Of a stretch of 64,000 nt of DNA, positions 29,101-38,378 are shown in pieces. The notes beneath the pieces are model-generated. The model was not told the origin of the DNA, did no database searches, and saw only the letters and a program-made list of their open reading frames with translations. Source of the stretch: Pseudomonas sp. TH15 (GTDB taxonomy: Bacteria > Pseudomonadota > Gammaproteobacteria > Pseudomonadales > Pseudomonadaceae); the NCBI RefSeq assembly GCF_016651105.1, contig NZ_JAEKEL010000002.1:186001-250000 (forward strand). Direction: 5' to 3'. Every line of letters begins with the position of its first letter. The first letter of the stretch is position 1. The position numbers were made by a program, and so were the translations under genes.

Positions 29101-30979
29101 GGCCAGTTGCTGCAGGTGTTCAAGCGAGGTTTGCGTCAGTGCGCAAATCTGCTCCAGCCTTTCATCCGTCATCTGCGCGGTGCCGGGGTGCAACCGTCGC
29201 ACGGCATACAGCAGATGCTGCCACTGAGCAGGATCCTCATGAATGTGCTGCCAGCCGCGACCGTTGTATTTCACGGGTGGTTGATAGTGCTCACGACTCC
29301 CTGGATGATTGATTCGCCAGGCATCGAGGGTTTTATTGAAGCGCGCCAGATAAGCCGAATCGTCCATTATCAGGTAGTGCTCATCCTCGACCCGAAGCTG
29401 TTCGGGCTTCGTGGGCTTGATCTGCGCCGCCTGTTTCGGAGGCAAACGATAAGGTCGCAGGTTCGGTTTCCATAGCCGCGTCAGCCCATCGCGACTCGCC
29501 ACTGGCTCGAAACCGTCAAAAAACTCAGGCGCGGAGGTCGCGGTGCCACGAATCGAATGGACGATCTTGCCCCCTACTGCAAACAACCCCATGGCGGCGA
29601 GGTTCTCCACAACAGAAAACAGCTGGGTCAACGCTTGACTCTTTTCACCCTCGCGCCAGTCCTGTACGCCCTCGTACACCTCGCTCAGTAGCTCGCCGAC
29701 TGCCACTCCCATCATCAACTGACCCAGCACCGGCACGAAAAAACCACCGAGATTGCCGATGGCCAGGGCAATTTCCAGGCGTCGTTCTTCACGTTTGCGC
29801 TGTTCATCGGCGTCAAAGTCAGCTGTCGGCACTGCCAGGGTTCTTGAATCAATCTGCAGTTTCCCGACAAAACTGTTGAAAAAACTGCAAGAGCCCGGCA
29901 GTGACCGGTTTGAGTTTGATCTGCGTAGGCTTGCGGCTGGCAGCGAACGACTTGAAAAAGGTGCCGTGGTCAGGTTGGCCAACATAGCGCTCAAACATCC
30001 GGGCGTAGGCTTTGACCTGTAATTTGAGCTCCAGGTAGATTCTGAAGTCGTCCAGCGACGGGTACTCGAACAGCCTCCGGTAGGTGTCCCCTGGCATATA
30101 GACCAGGCATTTGCCCTCTGCTGGTTGTGCAGAGCGGCCCGATAACACCAGCGCCCCCCAAATGCAGGTATCAAGCACTTCGAGGCTTTCCCAGACCAGT
30201 GGTTTTCCGTCATACACGGTCTGTCGCGCCGCGAGTCCTTCGCCACTTTCCGTCAATTCGAGCAACATCTGGTGCGCTGGCAGGCTGATATCGTTTTTCA
30301 GGTAGGCGAAGTGCGAGTCGACGCGCAATTCATGACGGTGCAAGGCGCGCAGCGTCTGCGCATCCGAATTGCTGACCCACTCATCCTGCACCGGCACCGA
30401 AAGGTCGATGGCTTCCTGCAAATGGGTCTGATAGCGCTGGCCGAGATTGAGTTCACGGCAACACTTGGCAAAATCAGCGGCGGACAGTTCCGATACCCTG
30501 CGCGCTTTGCTGCCCCGACGAATCGAGCTTTCGTGCCCTAAATCCTTGCCCTGGGCCTGATCGGCAGAAAAGTTCTGCATGGCGGCCTGCAACAGGCTGA
30601 ACTTTTCGGTGTAGGTATGGGCGATCCAGATCGCCGGGGTCTTGTTGGTGTTGAGTGTGTGCTTGAGGTGCACAATCCACAGGGAATCGTTGTACACATC
30701 CAGCTCCACGGCAAATTTTTCCTTTAGCGTGCTGGTCAACAATCGCGCGCAGAAAGGCTCGAGACCTTCGACCTTGCGCAGCAGTTTTTTCAGTTCGGCC
30801 TCATGCGGCTGCGCGTCCGTATAAGCACTGTGCACGCCGTCCATCCACGCCACATCAGCCTTCATCAGCCATGACGGCAGCCGGTCTCGCAGCACGTGCG
30901 CCTTGTCCAGATCCCCGGTGATCTCCAGCAAACTGCCGAGACGCTGTGCGTCGGCGGTAACACTTCCTTGTTCGGACAT
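26182..30979 (-). pseudogene. giant LRR / NEL-type E3 ubiquitin ligase effector, frameshifted
   Basis: Two overlapping minus-strand frames make one protein of about 1,598 residues if one base is removed. The N-terminal part (30979 to about 29885, from MSEQGSVTADAQRLG, with AGGA 9 bases upstream) resembles the dermonecrotic-toxin-like N-terminal domain of large Pseudomonas effectors. It runs into LLQFF, after which the second frame continues NSFVGKLQIDSRTLAV. Then come a hydrophobic segment (GGFFVPVLGQLMMGVAVG), a leucine-rich repeat block (about residues 1110-1290; LKRLELDANSITRLP, LQNLSLHDNALG, LHVLDLSDNPLG) and a C-terminal NEL domain. Its catalytic cysteine is Cys1398 in EPNCVDAAAF (codon 26785-26787), the C-x-D motif of IpaH/SspH-type bacterial ubiquitin ligases, which act in eukaryotic host cells. 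The break is at a six-T tract. Family assignment is confident. Whether the frame is truly broken, slipped or a sequencing error is open. Confidence 0.8.
29879..29884 (-). other. homopolymer frameshift site inside the NEL effector gene
   Basis: Coding strand reads CAG-TTTTTT-CAACAG. The upstream frame gives LLQFFQQFCRETAD then a stop; the downstream frame gives SFFNSFVGKLQ. With five Ts instead of six the reading becomes LQFFNSFVGK and the whole 1,598-codon gene is open, so this tract is the exact point of disruption. Confidence 0.85.
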
Positions 30980-31275
30980 ACGCAAACTTCCTGGATGCAA
31001 TAGCGAGCTGCACCGTAGCGCGTCGATCTTGCCGCCGGATAATCAAAATCCGGGTCGATTCAGCAGCGATCGCCGGAAATTTTGTATAGATCCGATAACT
31101 ATGTACCGCACATTTTGCAAAACAGGCTTTTGCGCCAGCAAACGCCTGAGCACCGCTCGTCCTTATAACTTATCGATCTAAAACTCCTGAATTTCACACG
31201 GGTCAGTTTCTGAGTACCGGCCATGTCGGCCACTGAAGAAATACCCTCCCCAACGGAAAAACCGGTAAGGACTTT
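30980..31275. other. 296-bp intergenic region between divergent NEL effector and NAGGN operon
   Basis: No coding potential seen. AT-rich stretches (around 31076-31120 and 31165-31200) could hold promoters for either side. A short inverted repeat GGCC-ATGTC-GGCC lies near 31221-31234. AAGGA lies just upstream of the asnO ATG at 31276. No recognised operator. Confidence 0.4.
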
Positions 31276-33048
31276 ATGTGTGGATTAGCTGGCGAGTTAC
31301 GCTTTGATCATCAACCTGCCGACCTCGCAGCGGTTGAGCGAATCACCCATCACCTGGCCCCCCGTGGCCCGGATGCGTGGGGCTTTCATGCCCAAGGGCC
31401 GATTGCCCTGGGCCATCGTCGCCTGAAAATCATGGACCTGTCGGACGGCTCGGCGCAGCCAATGATCGACAACCAACTGGGCTTGTCCCTGGCCTTCAAC
31501 GGCGCGATCTACAACTTCCCGGAACTGCGCACCGAGCTTGAAAGCCTTGGTTATGCCTTCTATTCCGGCGGCGACACCGAAGTGCTGCTCAAGGGCTATC
31601 ACGCCTGGGGCGAAGCACTGCTGCCCAAACTCAACGGCATGTTCGCCTTCGCCATCTGGGAGCGCGACGCCAAACGGCTGTTCATCGCTCGCGACCGTCT
31701 CGGTGTGAAACCGCTCTACCTGTCGCGCACCGGCCAGCGCCTGCGCTTTGCGTCGGCCTTGCCGGCGCTGCTCAAGGGTGGCGATATCAGCCCGATGCTC
31801 GACCCGGTGGCGCTGAACCATTACCTGAATTTCCACGCGGTGGTCCCGGCCCCGCGCACGTTGATCGCCGGCATTGAAAAACTGCCGCCAGCGACCTGGA
31901 TGCGCATCGAGGCCGACGGCACCACCGAGCAGAAAACCTGGTGGACCCTGCCCTACGGCCCCCACGCCGACGAGATGAACCTGACGCTCGAAGACTGGCG
32001 CGACCGGGTGCTCGACAGCACTCGTGATGCGGTGGCGATTCGTCAGCGGGCGGCGGTAGATGTCGGCGTGCTGCTGTCCGGCGGTGTCGATTCGAGCCTG
32101 TTGGTCGGTTTACTCCGCGAAGTCGGCGTCGAGAACCTGTCGACCTTTTCCATCGGTTTCCAGGATGCCGGCGGCGAGCGCGGCGACGAGTTCCAGTATT
32201 CGGACCTGATCGCCAAGCACTACGGCACCCAGCATCACCAGTTGCGCATCCAGGAGAGCGAAATCATCGAGCAACTGCCCGCGGCGTTCCGCGCCATGAG
32301 CGAGCCGATGGTCAGCCATGACTGCATCGCCTTCTATCTGTTGTCCCGTGAAGTGGCCAAGCACTGCAAGGTTGTGCAAAGCGGCCAGGGCGCGGACGAG
32401 TTGTTCGCCGGTTATCACTGGTACCCGCAAGTGGATGGCGCGGCCGATCCGTATACGGCCTATCGCGATGCATTTTTCGACCTCAGCTACGAAGACTACG
32501 CCGCCACTGTGCAGCCGAAATGGCTGACGGCCAACGATGCCGCGGGCGACTTCGTGAAGGAGCATTTCGCACAACCCGGCGCCGATGCGGCAGTGGACAA
32601 AGCCCTGCGGCTGGACAGCACGATCATGCTGGTGGACGACCCAGTCAAACGCGTCGACAACATGACCATGGCCTGGGGCCTGGAAGCGCGAACACCGTTT
32701 CTCGACTATCGCCTGGTGGAGTTGTCGGCCCGCGTGCCTGGCAAATTCAAACTGCCGGACGGCGGTAAACAGGTCTTGAAAGAAGCGGCACGACTGGTCA
32801 TTCCAAGCGAAGTGATCGACCGTAAAAAGGGCTACTTCCCGGTGCCCGGTCTCAAGCACTTACAGGGCGATACGCTGAACTGGGTGCGCGAACTGCTGCT
32901 CGATCCAAGCCAGGATCGCGGCCTGTTCAACCCGGCCATGCTCGACCGCCTGCTGACCGATCCGCAAGGCCAGTTGACCCCGTTGCGCGGCTCCAAGCTG
33001 TGGCAATTGGCGGCGCTGAACCTGTGGCTCAGTGAACAAGGAATCTGA
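31276..33048 (+). CDS. asnO: N-acetylglutaminylglutamine amidotransferase (asparagine-synthetase-like)
   Basis: 590 residues. The Ntn glutaminase domain has Cys2 as nucleophile (MCGLAGELRF), followed by FNGAIYNFPELR and GGDTEVLLKGYHAWG. The C-terminal synthetase domain carries the PP-loop LLSGGVDSSLLVG. Family knowledge: together with the next two genes it makes the dipeptide osmolyte N-acetylglutaminylglutamine amide (NAGGN); this enzyme performs the final amidation. The three-gene order and the ATGA-free 3-base gap to the synthetase gene support the specific assignment over a generic asnB. Expression is expected to be osmotically controlled. Confidence 0.9.
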   Translation: MCGLAGELRFDHQPADLAAVERITHHLAPRGPDAWGFHAQGPIALGHRRLKIMDLSDGSAQPMIDNQLGLSLAFNGAIYNFPELRTELESLGYAFYSGGDTEVLLKGYHAWGEALLPKLNGMFAFAIWERDAKRLFIARDRLGVKPLYLSRTGQRLRFASALPALLKGGDISPMLDPVALNHYLNFHAVVPAPRTLIAGIEKLPPATWMRIEADGTTEQKTWWTLPYGPHADEMNLTLEDWRDRVLDSTRDAVAIRQRAAVDVGVLLSGGVDSSLLVGLLREVGVENLSTFSIGFQDAGGERGDEFQYSDLIAKHYGTQHHQLRIQESEIIEQLPAAFRAMSEPMVSHDCIAFYLLSREVAKHCKVVQSGQGADELFAGYHWYPQVDGAADPYTAYRDAFFDLSYEDYAATVQPKWLTANDAAGDFVKEHFAQPGADAAVDKALRLDSTIMLVDDPVKRVDNMTMAWGLEARTPFLDYRLVELSARVPGKFKLPDGGKQVLKEAARLVIPSEVIDRKKGYFPVPGLKHLQGDTLNWVRELLLDPSQDRGLFNPAMLDRLLTDPQGQLTPLRGSKLWQLAALNLWLSEQGI

Positions 33049-33051
33049 TTG

Positions 33052-34800
33052 ATGAAACCCCACGCCACGGCTTACAGCCAACGCTTGTTGCGCGGCCAGT
33101 CACCCTCCTACGAACGCTTGCAGGCGCGCCTGGCCGAGGACGGCAGTGAACTCGGCGCGGCACCGATTGCGGTGCATTGCGGTTGGGGCCGGCTGCTGAT
33201 CGGCCATACCTTTCCCGATGCCGCGAGCATCGCCCAGGAGTTGCTCAACGAGCAGCCCGGCGAGCGCGACATCGCGCTGTATGTCGCCGCGCCCCAGCAG
33301 GTTTTGGGGCTGGAACCGGCGCAGTTGTTTCTCGACCCGTCGGACACTTTGCGCCTGTGGTTCAGCGATTACCGCCAGGCGACCCGAGTGTTTCGCGGCT
33401 TCCGGATTCGCCGGGCGCAGAGCGAGGCGGACTGGCAGGCGATCAATGTTCTGTATCAGGCCCGCGGCATGCTACCGATCGACGCGTCGTTGCTGACCCC
33501 ACGTCATCAGGGCGGCCCGGTGTATTGGCTGGCCGAAGACGAGGACAGCGGCGTGATCATCGGCAGCGTCATGGGCCTCAATCATCATAAGGCCTACAAC
33601 GATCCGGAAAACGGCAGCAGCCTCTGGTGCCTGGCGGTTGACCCACACTGCTCGCGGCCCGGCGTCGGCGAAGTATTGGTGCGGCATTTGATCGAGCACT
33701 TCATGAGCCGTGGGCTCAGCTACCTGGACCTGTCCGTGTTGCACGACAACCACCAAGCGAAAAGTCTTTACGCCAAGCTCGGTTTTCGCAACTTGTCGAC
33801 CTTCGCCATCAAGCGCAAGAACGGCATTAATCAGCCGTTGTTCCTTGGGCCGGGGCCTGAGGCTGAATTCAATCCTTATGCGCGGATCATCGTCGAAGAA
33901 GCTCACCGTCGCGGCATTGATGTACAGGTCGACGACGCTGACGCCGGGATGTTTACCCTCAGTCATGGCGGGCGCCGGGTGCGTTGCCGCGAATCCCTGA
34001 GCGACCTGACCAGCGCCATCAGCATGAGCCTGTGCCAGGACAAAAGCCTGACCCACAAGGTGTTGAAAGCGGCCGGTCTAACCCTGCCCTCCCAGCAACT
34101 GGCCGGTAATGCCGACGACAACCTGGCGTTTCTCGACGAGCACCAACGGGTGGTGGTCAAGCCGCTGGACGGTGAACAGGGCCAGGGTGTGGCGGTGGAT
34201 TTGCAGACGATCGAAGAGGTCCAGCAAGCCATCGACGCGGCGCGTCAGTTCGACACTCGGGTGTTGCTGGAAAGCTTCCACGAAGGTCTGGACCTGCGAA
34301 TTGTAGTGATTGGCTTTGAGGTGGTCGCCGCAGCGATTCGGCGTCCGGCGGAAGTGGTTGGCGATGGGCAGCATTCAATCGGTGCGCTGATCGAAGCCCA
34401 AAGCCGTCGACGTCAGGCGGCCACCGGCGGTGAAAGCAAGATCCCGCAGGACCACGAAACCCAGCGCACCCTGCACGCGGCGGGTTACGACTACAGCAGC
34501 ATTCTGCCGGCCGGAGAGCATCTGTTCGTACGGCGTACAGCGAATCTTCATACCGGCGGCGTGCTTGAGGATGTCACCGCGATCCTTCACCCGACACTGG
34601 TGGATGCCGCCGTGCGTGCGGCGCGGGCGCTGGATATCCCGATGGTCGGACTCGACCTGATGGTGCCGGCCGCCGACCAGCCGGAGTATGTGTTTATCGA
34701 AGCCAACGAGCGCGCCGGCCTGGCCAATCATGAACCGCAGCCGACGGCGGAGCGGTTTGTGGATTTGTTGTTTCCGCACAGTCAGCCGGCGGTTTCCTAG
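33052..34800 (+). CDS. ngg: N-acetylglutaminylglutamine synthetase (GNAT + ATP-grasp fusion)
   Basis: 582 residues from the ATG at 33052, which follows the asnO stop by 3 bases. The N-terminal part contains a GNAT acetyltransferase (about residues 110-280; SSLWCLAVDPHCSRPGVGEVLV). The C-terminal part is an ATP-grasp ligase (VVVKPLDGEQGQGVAVDLQ; LLESFHEGLDLRIVVIG; GLDLMVPAADQPEYVFIEAN). It would acetylate glutamine and ligate it to a second glutamine before AsnO amidates the product. The fused architecture is diagnostic of this osmolyte system. Cytoplasmic; operon with flanking genes. Confidence 0.9.
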   Translation: MKPHATAYSQRLLRGQSPSYERLQARLAEDGSELGAAPIAVHCGWGRLLIGHTFPDAASIAQELLNEQPGERDIALYVAAPQQVLGLEPAQLFLDPSDTLRLWFSDYRQATRVFRGFRIRRAQSEADWQAINVLYQARGMLPIDASLLTPRHQGGPVYWLAEDEDSGVIIGSVMGLNHHKAYNDPENGSSLWCLAVDPHCSRPGVGEVLVRHLIEHFMSRGLSYLDLSVLHDNHQAKSLYAKLGFRNLSTFAIKRKNGINQPLFLGPGPEAEFNPYARIIVEEAHRRGIDVQVDDADAGMFTLSHGGRRVRCRESLSDLTSAISMSLCQDKSLTHKVLKAAGLTLPSQQLAGNADDNLAFLDEHQRVVVKPLDGEQGQGVAVDLQTIEEVQQAIDAARQFDTRVLLESFHEGLDLRIVVIGFEVVAAAIRRPAEVVGDGQHSIGALIEAQSRRRQAATGGESKIPQDHETQRTLHAAGYDYSSILPAGEHLFVRRTANLHTGGVLEDVTAILHPTLVDAAVRAARALDIPMVGLDLMVPAADQPEYVFIEANERAGLANHEPQPTAERFVDLLFPHSQPAVS

Positions 34801-34905
34801 CGATGTAGCGCCTGGACTGGCTTGCTCGCGAAGGCGTCAGCCCAGGCAACAATTGTTTTTCCCTTCATCGAAACCATCGATGTTCGTTACTCATCAGGAG
34901 TTTCC

Positions 34906-36096
34906 ATGACCAGCAAAATTCCCGAACCGGATCTCAACTACCTGCAAAAGGTCCTGCTGGAAATGCTCGCTATTCCCAGCCCGACCGGGTTCACCGACAC
35001 CATCGTGCGTTACGTCGCCGAGCGGCTCGAAGAGCTGGGCATTCCGTTCGAAATGACCCGGCGCGGTACTATCCGCGCCACCCTCAAGGGCAAGAAGAAC
35101 AGCCCGGACCGCGCGGTATCCGCTCACCTGGACACCATCGGCGCAGCCGTTCGGGCGGTGAAGGACAACGGGCGCCTGACCCTGGCACCGGTCGGCTGCT
35201 GGTCCAGCCGTTTTGCCGAGGGCAGCCGAGTCAGCCTGTTTACCGACAATGGCGTGATCCGTGGCAGCGTGTTGCCCTTGATGGCTTCCGGGCATGCGTT
35301 CAATACCGCAGTGGATGAAATGCCGATCAGTTGGGACCACATCGAATTACGGCTGGACGCCTACTGCGCCACTCGCGCCGATTGCGACTCTCTAGGCATT
35401 AGCGTCGGCGATTTCGTGGCGTTCGACCCGTTGCCGGAATTCACCGAAAGCGGCCACATCAGCGCTCGCCATCTCGACGACAAGGCCGGGGTTGCGGCCC
35501 TGTTGGCCGCGATGAAAGCGATTGTCGACAGCGGCGAAGAGTTGATGATCGACTGCCATCCGCTGTTCACCATCACCGAGGAAACCGGCAGTGGCGCGGC
35601 GGCAGCGTTACCGTGGGATGTCAGCGAATTCGTCGGCATCGACATCGCGCCGGTCGCACCCGGCCAGCATTCCAGCGAACACGCGGTGAGCGTGGCGATG
35701 CAGGATTCCGGCGGACCGTATGACTATCACCTGTCGCGGCACCTGCTGCGCCTGGCCAGTGACAACGAATTGCCAGTGCGCCGTGACCTGTTCCGTTACT
35801 ACTTCAGCGATGCCCATTCGGCGGTGACCGCCGGGCATGACATTCGCACGGCGTTGCTGGCGTTTGGCTGCGATGCGACTCACGGCTATGAGAGGACTCA
35901 CATCGACAGTCTGGCGGCGCTGAGTCGTCTGCTCGGCGCATACATCCTCAGCCCGCCCGTGTTTGCCAGCGATGCGCAACCGGCCAAGGGTTCGCTGGAC
36001 CGGTTCAGTCATCAGATCGAACATGACACGCAGATGGAAAGCGATACGCGGGTGCCGTCGGTGGACAGTTTGGTGGGGCAGCGTTCGGACAGTTAA
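34906..36096 (+). CDS. osmoprotectant NAGGN system M42 family peptidase
   Basis: 396 residues from MTSKIPEPDLNYLQKVLLEM; CAGGAG lies 6-8 bases upstream, so the longer open frame to 34822 is rejected. It is a zinc aminopeptidase of the M42 (glutamyl aminopeptidase/endoglucanase) type: SAHLDTIGA (His/Asp metal ligands), LDDKAGVAAL (bridging Asp), TITEETGSGAA (Glu-Glu) and a late FSDAHSAVTAG. Third gene of the NAGGN cluster; it presumably trims or recycles the dipeptide osmolyte. The C-terminus has a short extra tail beyond the catalytic core. Confidence 0.88.
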   Translation: MTSKIPEPDLNYLQKVLLEMLAIPSPTGFTDTIVRYVAERLEELGIPFEMTRRGTIRATLKGKKNSPDRAVSAHLDTIGAAVRAVKDNGRLTLAPVGCWSSRFAEGSRVSLFTDNGVIRGSVLPLMASGHAFNTAVDEMPISWDHIELRLDAYCATRADCDSLGISVGDFVAFDPLPEFTESGHISARHLDDKAGVAALLAAMKAIVDSGEELMIDCHPLFTITEETGSGAAAALPWDVSEFVGIDIAPVAPGQHSSEHAVSVAMQDSGGPYDYHLSRHLLRLASDNELPVRRDLFRYYFSDAHSAVTAGHDIRTALLAFGCDATHGYERTHIDSLAALSRLLGAYILSPPVFASDAQPAKGSLDRFSHQIEHDTQMESDTRVPSVDSLVGQRSDS

Positions 36097-36118
36097 ATCA
36101 TTGTTGGCAGAACCATCG

Positions 36119-36187
36119 CCTTCGCGAGCAGGCTCGCTCCCACAGGGAAACGCATTACAAATGTGGGAGCGAGCCTGCTCGCGAAGG
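36119..36187. repeat. REP inverted repeat (GCGAGCAGGCTCGCTCCCAC family)
   Basis: Inverted arms CCTTCGCGAGCAGGCTCGCT and AGCGAGCCTGCTCGCGAAGG around a short linker, downstream of the NAGGN peptidase gene. Likely also the 3' end processing or termination region of that operon. Confidence 0.88.
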
Positions 36188-36266
36188 GGCCAGATCAAGC
36201 AACACAAAACTGGCAGGCAACCGGCAATCGCCGTAGCATCGCGCCATTGTTTTCGCCGAGGTGCCC

Positions 36267-36494
36267 ATGCTGATCCCCTATGACCAACTTGAAGTCGACA
36301 CCCTGACCCGCCTGATCGAGGATTTCGTGACCCGCGACGGCACGGACAACGGTGATGACACACCGCTGGAAACCCGGGTGCTGCGAGTTCGCCAGGCACT
36401 GACCAAGGGCCAGGCGCTGATCGTTTTCGACCCGGAAAGCGAGCAGTGCCAGTTGATGCTCAAGCACGATGTGCCCAAGCACCTGTTCGACTGA
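36267..36494 (+). CDS. YheU family small protein
   Basis: 75 residues, MLIPYDQLEVDTLTRLIEDF then a mostly helical remainder with VLRVRQALTKGQALIVFDPE and a VPKHLF tail. This is the YheU/UPF0270 pattern (small acidic protein, function unknown). ATG at 36267 has GAGG 6 bases upstream; the in-frame GTG at 36261 is less likely. It is convergent with the CsrA paralogue, 3 bases between stops. Confidence 0.85.
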   Translation: MLIPYDQLEVDTLTRLIEDFVTRDGTDNGDDTPLETRVLRVRQALTKGQALIVFDPESEQCQLMLKHDVPKHLFD

Positions 36495-36497
36495 TCC

Positions 36498-36683
36498 TTA
36501 ACGACCTTTGCTTTTCGCCAGTTTGGTCTGGATGCGTTCGTAGACCTCGGCCCGATGCACGTTGACGTTTTGCGGCGCTTCGACGCCGAAGCGTACGCTG
36601 CCGCCATTGACGGCCAGAATGCGCACGGAAATGTTGTCACCAATGGAAATCAACTCGCCTACAACTCGACTGAGTACAAGCAT
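36498..36683 (-). CDS. divergent CsrA/RsmA-family RNA-binding regulator
   Basis: 61 residues, MLVLSRVVGELISIGDNISV onward, with GGSVRFGVEAPQNVNVHRAEVYERI. The CsrA fold and the RNA-contacting Leu4 and Arg44 are conserved. It diverges from canonical RsmA/RsmE in strands 1-2 (SRVVGELISIGDN instead of TRRVGETLMVGDD), so it is one of the extra Rsm paralogues of pseudomonads. It would repress translation by binding GGA sites in leaders and could compete with RsmA/RsmE for RsmX/Y/Z RNAs. Start ATG and length fit the family. It lies alone, convergent to YheU. Confidence 0.85.
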   Translation of the reverse strand: MLVLSRVVGELISIGDNISVRILAVNGGSVRFGVEAPQNVNVHRAEVYERIQTKLAKSKGR

Positions 36684-36835
36684 GGCATTCGTCCTTCAGG
36701 GTTACTGGCCCCTGAAGATGCCCCGCGTGCGTCGGCGCTTCAATGTGACAGCCGCAAATCAGTCCTGCCCTACGGCACAGGACGAATCCCCCGACAGACG
36801 CTTCATGCAAACCGTCTGGATGAAGGACCGTTCCT

Positions 36836-37168
36836 TCAGGATGCGGAGAAGCGCGGGCCGAACAGAATGACACTCGCACCGATCACGCACAGCGCCACGC
36901 CGATCCAGTCCGAGCCCAGCGGACGCACCCGCTCGACCACCGCCAGCCAGCCAATGGACGCAATGATGTAGATGCCACCGTAGGCGGCATAGGCGCGGCC
37001 GGCGTAGGTTGCTTCGACGCGAGTCAGCAGCAGGGCGAACAAGGTCAGGCTCAGCAATGCCGGGACAACCCACAAGGCACTCTTGCCTTGGCGCAACCAC
37101 ATCCAGAACGCGAAGCAACCGGCGATTTCGAACAGCGCGGCGAGGAAAAACCACAAGTAATTGAGCAT
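36836..37168 (-). CDS. YnfA/UPF0060 family small membrane protein
   Basis: 110 residues with four hydrophobic helices: YLWFFLAALFEIAGCFAFWM, WVVPALLSLTLFALLL, YAAYGGIYIIASIGWLAVV and IGVALCVIGASVILF. The R..ATYAGRAYAAYGG loop is typical of YnfA, a four-helix small-multidrug-resistance-like family. Inner membrane; transport function suspected in some species but not established. Monocistronic as far as can be seen. Confidence 0.88.
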   Translation of the reverse strand: MLNYLWFFLAALFEIAGCFAFWMWLRQGKSALWVVPALLSLTLFALLLTRVEATYAGRAYAAYGGIYIIASIGWLAVVERVRPLGSDWIGVALCVIGASVILFGPRFSAS

Positions 37169-37232
37169 GCAGACGTCTCGTGAGGATGGCCGATGGCGGC
37201 CACCCTAACGGCGGTGCTGGCTGCGGGCAAGA

Positions 37233-38048
37233 TCAGCTGGCGGTTTGTTTGGCCTTGGCGCGCATTTTGTCGGCCATGACGGTCATTTCGTTGTAGAGCA
37301 GTTGCGGGTTCTTCTGCTTGATCGCCCAGGCCATGCGGCCCTGCTCGTGGGGCAGGATCATGAACTCGCCGGCGGCCACCTGGGTGTAGATGTAGTCGGC
37401 AATGTCAGTGGCAGTGATCGGCGAACTTTCCAGCAACTTGCCGACCTGGGCTTTCATGGCCGGCGTCGGGCCGCGGAAAGAATCCAGCAGGTTGGTCTGG
37501 AAGAACGACGGGCAAACCACATGCACGCCGACTTCCTGCTGCGCCAGTTCGATCAGCAAGCTCTCGGACAATGCCACCACTCCGGCCTTGGCCACGTTGT
37601 AGTTGCTCATGGCCGGGCCTTGCATCAGGGCTGCCATCGACGCGATGTTGATGATCTTGCCTTTGCTTATTTCCAGCAGTGGCAGGAAGGCCTTGCACCC
37701 CTTGACCACGCCCATCAGGTTGATTGCGATCTGCCAGTCCCAGTCTTCCAGGGACAATTCGCTGAAGAACCCGCCCGAGGCCACGCCGGCGTTGTTGACG
37801 ATGATGTCGATGCCACCCAGTTTCTCTTCGCAAGCCTGGGCGAACGCGGTCAGTTGGCTGTAATCGCGCACATCGCAACGCTGGGTAAAACCGTCGCCGC
37901 CCGCTTCGCGAACCAGCTTCAGGGTTTCTTGCAGGCCGGGTTCGCTGACATCCGACAAGGCCAGTTGCCAGCCTTCGCGGGCCCAGCGCAGCGCGATTTC
38001 GCGACCCAGGCCAGAGCCCGCGCCAGTGATCATCATGCGATTTTGCAT
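37233..38048 (-). CDS. short-chain dehydrogenase/reductase
   Basis: 271 residues from MQNRMMITGAGSGLGREIAL. The cofactor loop TGAGSGLGRE, NNAGVASGG and catalytic NIASMAAL...YNVAK are intact. The start at 38048 is chosen because it begins directly with the Rossmann strand and AAGG lies upstream; the open frame to 38252 includes a REP-containing intergenic region and is not coding. C-terminal Lys/Ala-rich tail. It could be a ketone, alcohol or fatty-acyl reductase; substrate unknown. Confidence 0.83.
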   Translation of the reverse strand: MQNRMMITGAGSGLGREIALRWAREGWQLALSDVSEPGLQETLKLVREAGGDGFTQRCDVRDYSQLTAFAQACEEKLGGIDIIVNNAGVASGGFFSELSLEDWDWQIAINLMGVVKGCKAFLPLLEISKGKIINIASMAALMQGPAMSNYNVAKAGVVALSESLLIELAQQEVGVHVVCPSFFQTNLLDSFRGPTPAMKAQVGKLLESSPITATDIADYIYTQVAAGEFMILPHEQGRMAWAIKQKNPQLLYNEMTVMADKMRAKAKQTAS

Positions 38049-38378
38049 AGCAAACAGCCTTGTTGTTCTGGGGAAGATGCCCCGAGTGTAGCGAAGGATA
38101 TTGCCCGACCCACGCTCCATCAGATTGCTGAATGGAGGATCAAAAGATCGCCGCCTGCGGCAGTCCCTACACCGATTCACGCAGGCACTGTCGCAGGCTG
38201 CGATCTTTTGATCTTGCGCTTCAAACGAAATAAGCGAGCAATCCAAATACATTAAAAAAACATTGAATTTTCTTTCATTCGCACCGGTCGGATTTTGTAA
38301 GCCGTCTGGAAATTACTTACTCTCCAGCCGCCCTTTGAACACCAAGACTTCTCGAACTCTCTCAACAAGGAAATCGTC
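38049..38378. other. 330-bp intergenic region with REP and DUF3309 promoter
   Basis: Contains the REP at 38139-38212, then an AT-rich stretch 38220-38280. A weak match to an AlgU-type promoter (GAATTT at 38265, 17-bp spacer, TCGGA at 38288) precedes the DUF3309 gene. No further ORF is supported here. Confidence 0.35.
38139..38212. repeat. REP-type inverted repeat (GATCGCAGCCTGC family)
   Basis: ATCAAAAGATCGCCGCCTGC on the left and GCAGGCTGCGATCTTTTGAT on the right, same family as 3594-3666. It lies upstream of two divergent genes, so unlike most other copies it is not a 3' element. Confidence 0.85.

Noticed and set aside
29885..30246. Upstream extension of the downstream NEL frame as an independent start
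   Set aside because: This stretch is Ser/Arg/Cys-rich nonsense, while the other frame gives a coherent toxin-like N-terminus; the true join is at 29879-29884.
34806..34845. Possible REP between ngg and the peptidase gene
   Set aside because: Only a single degenerate half-arm (GGCTTGCTCGCGAAGGC); no inverted partner.
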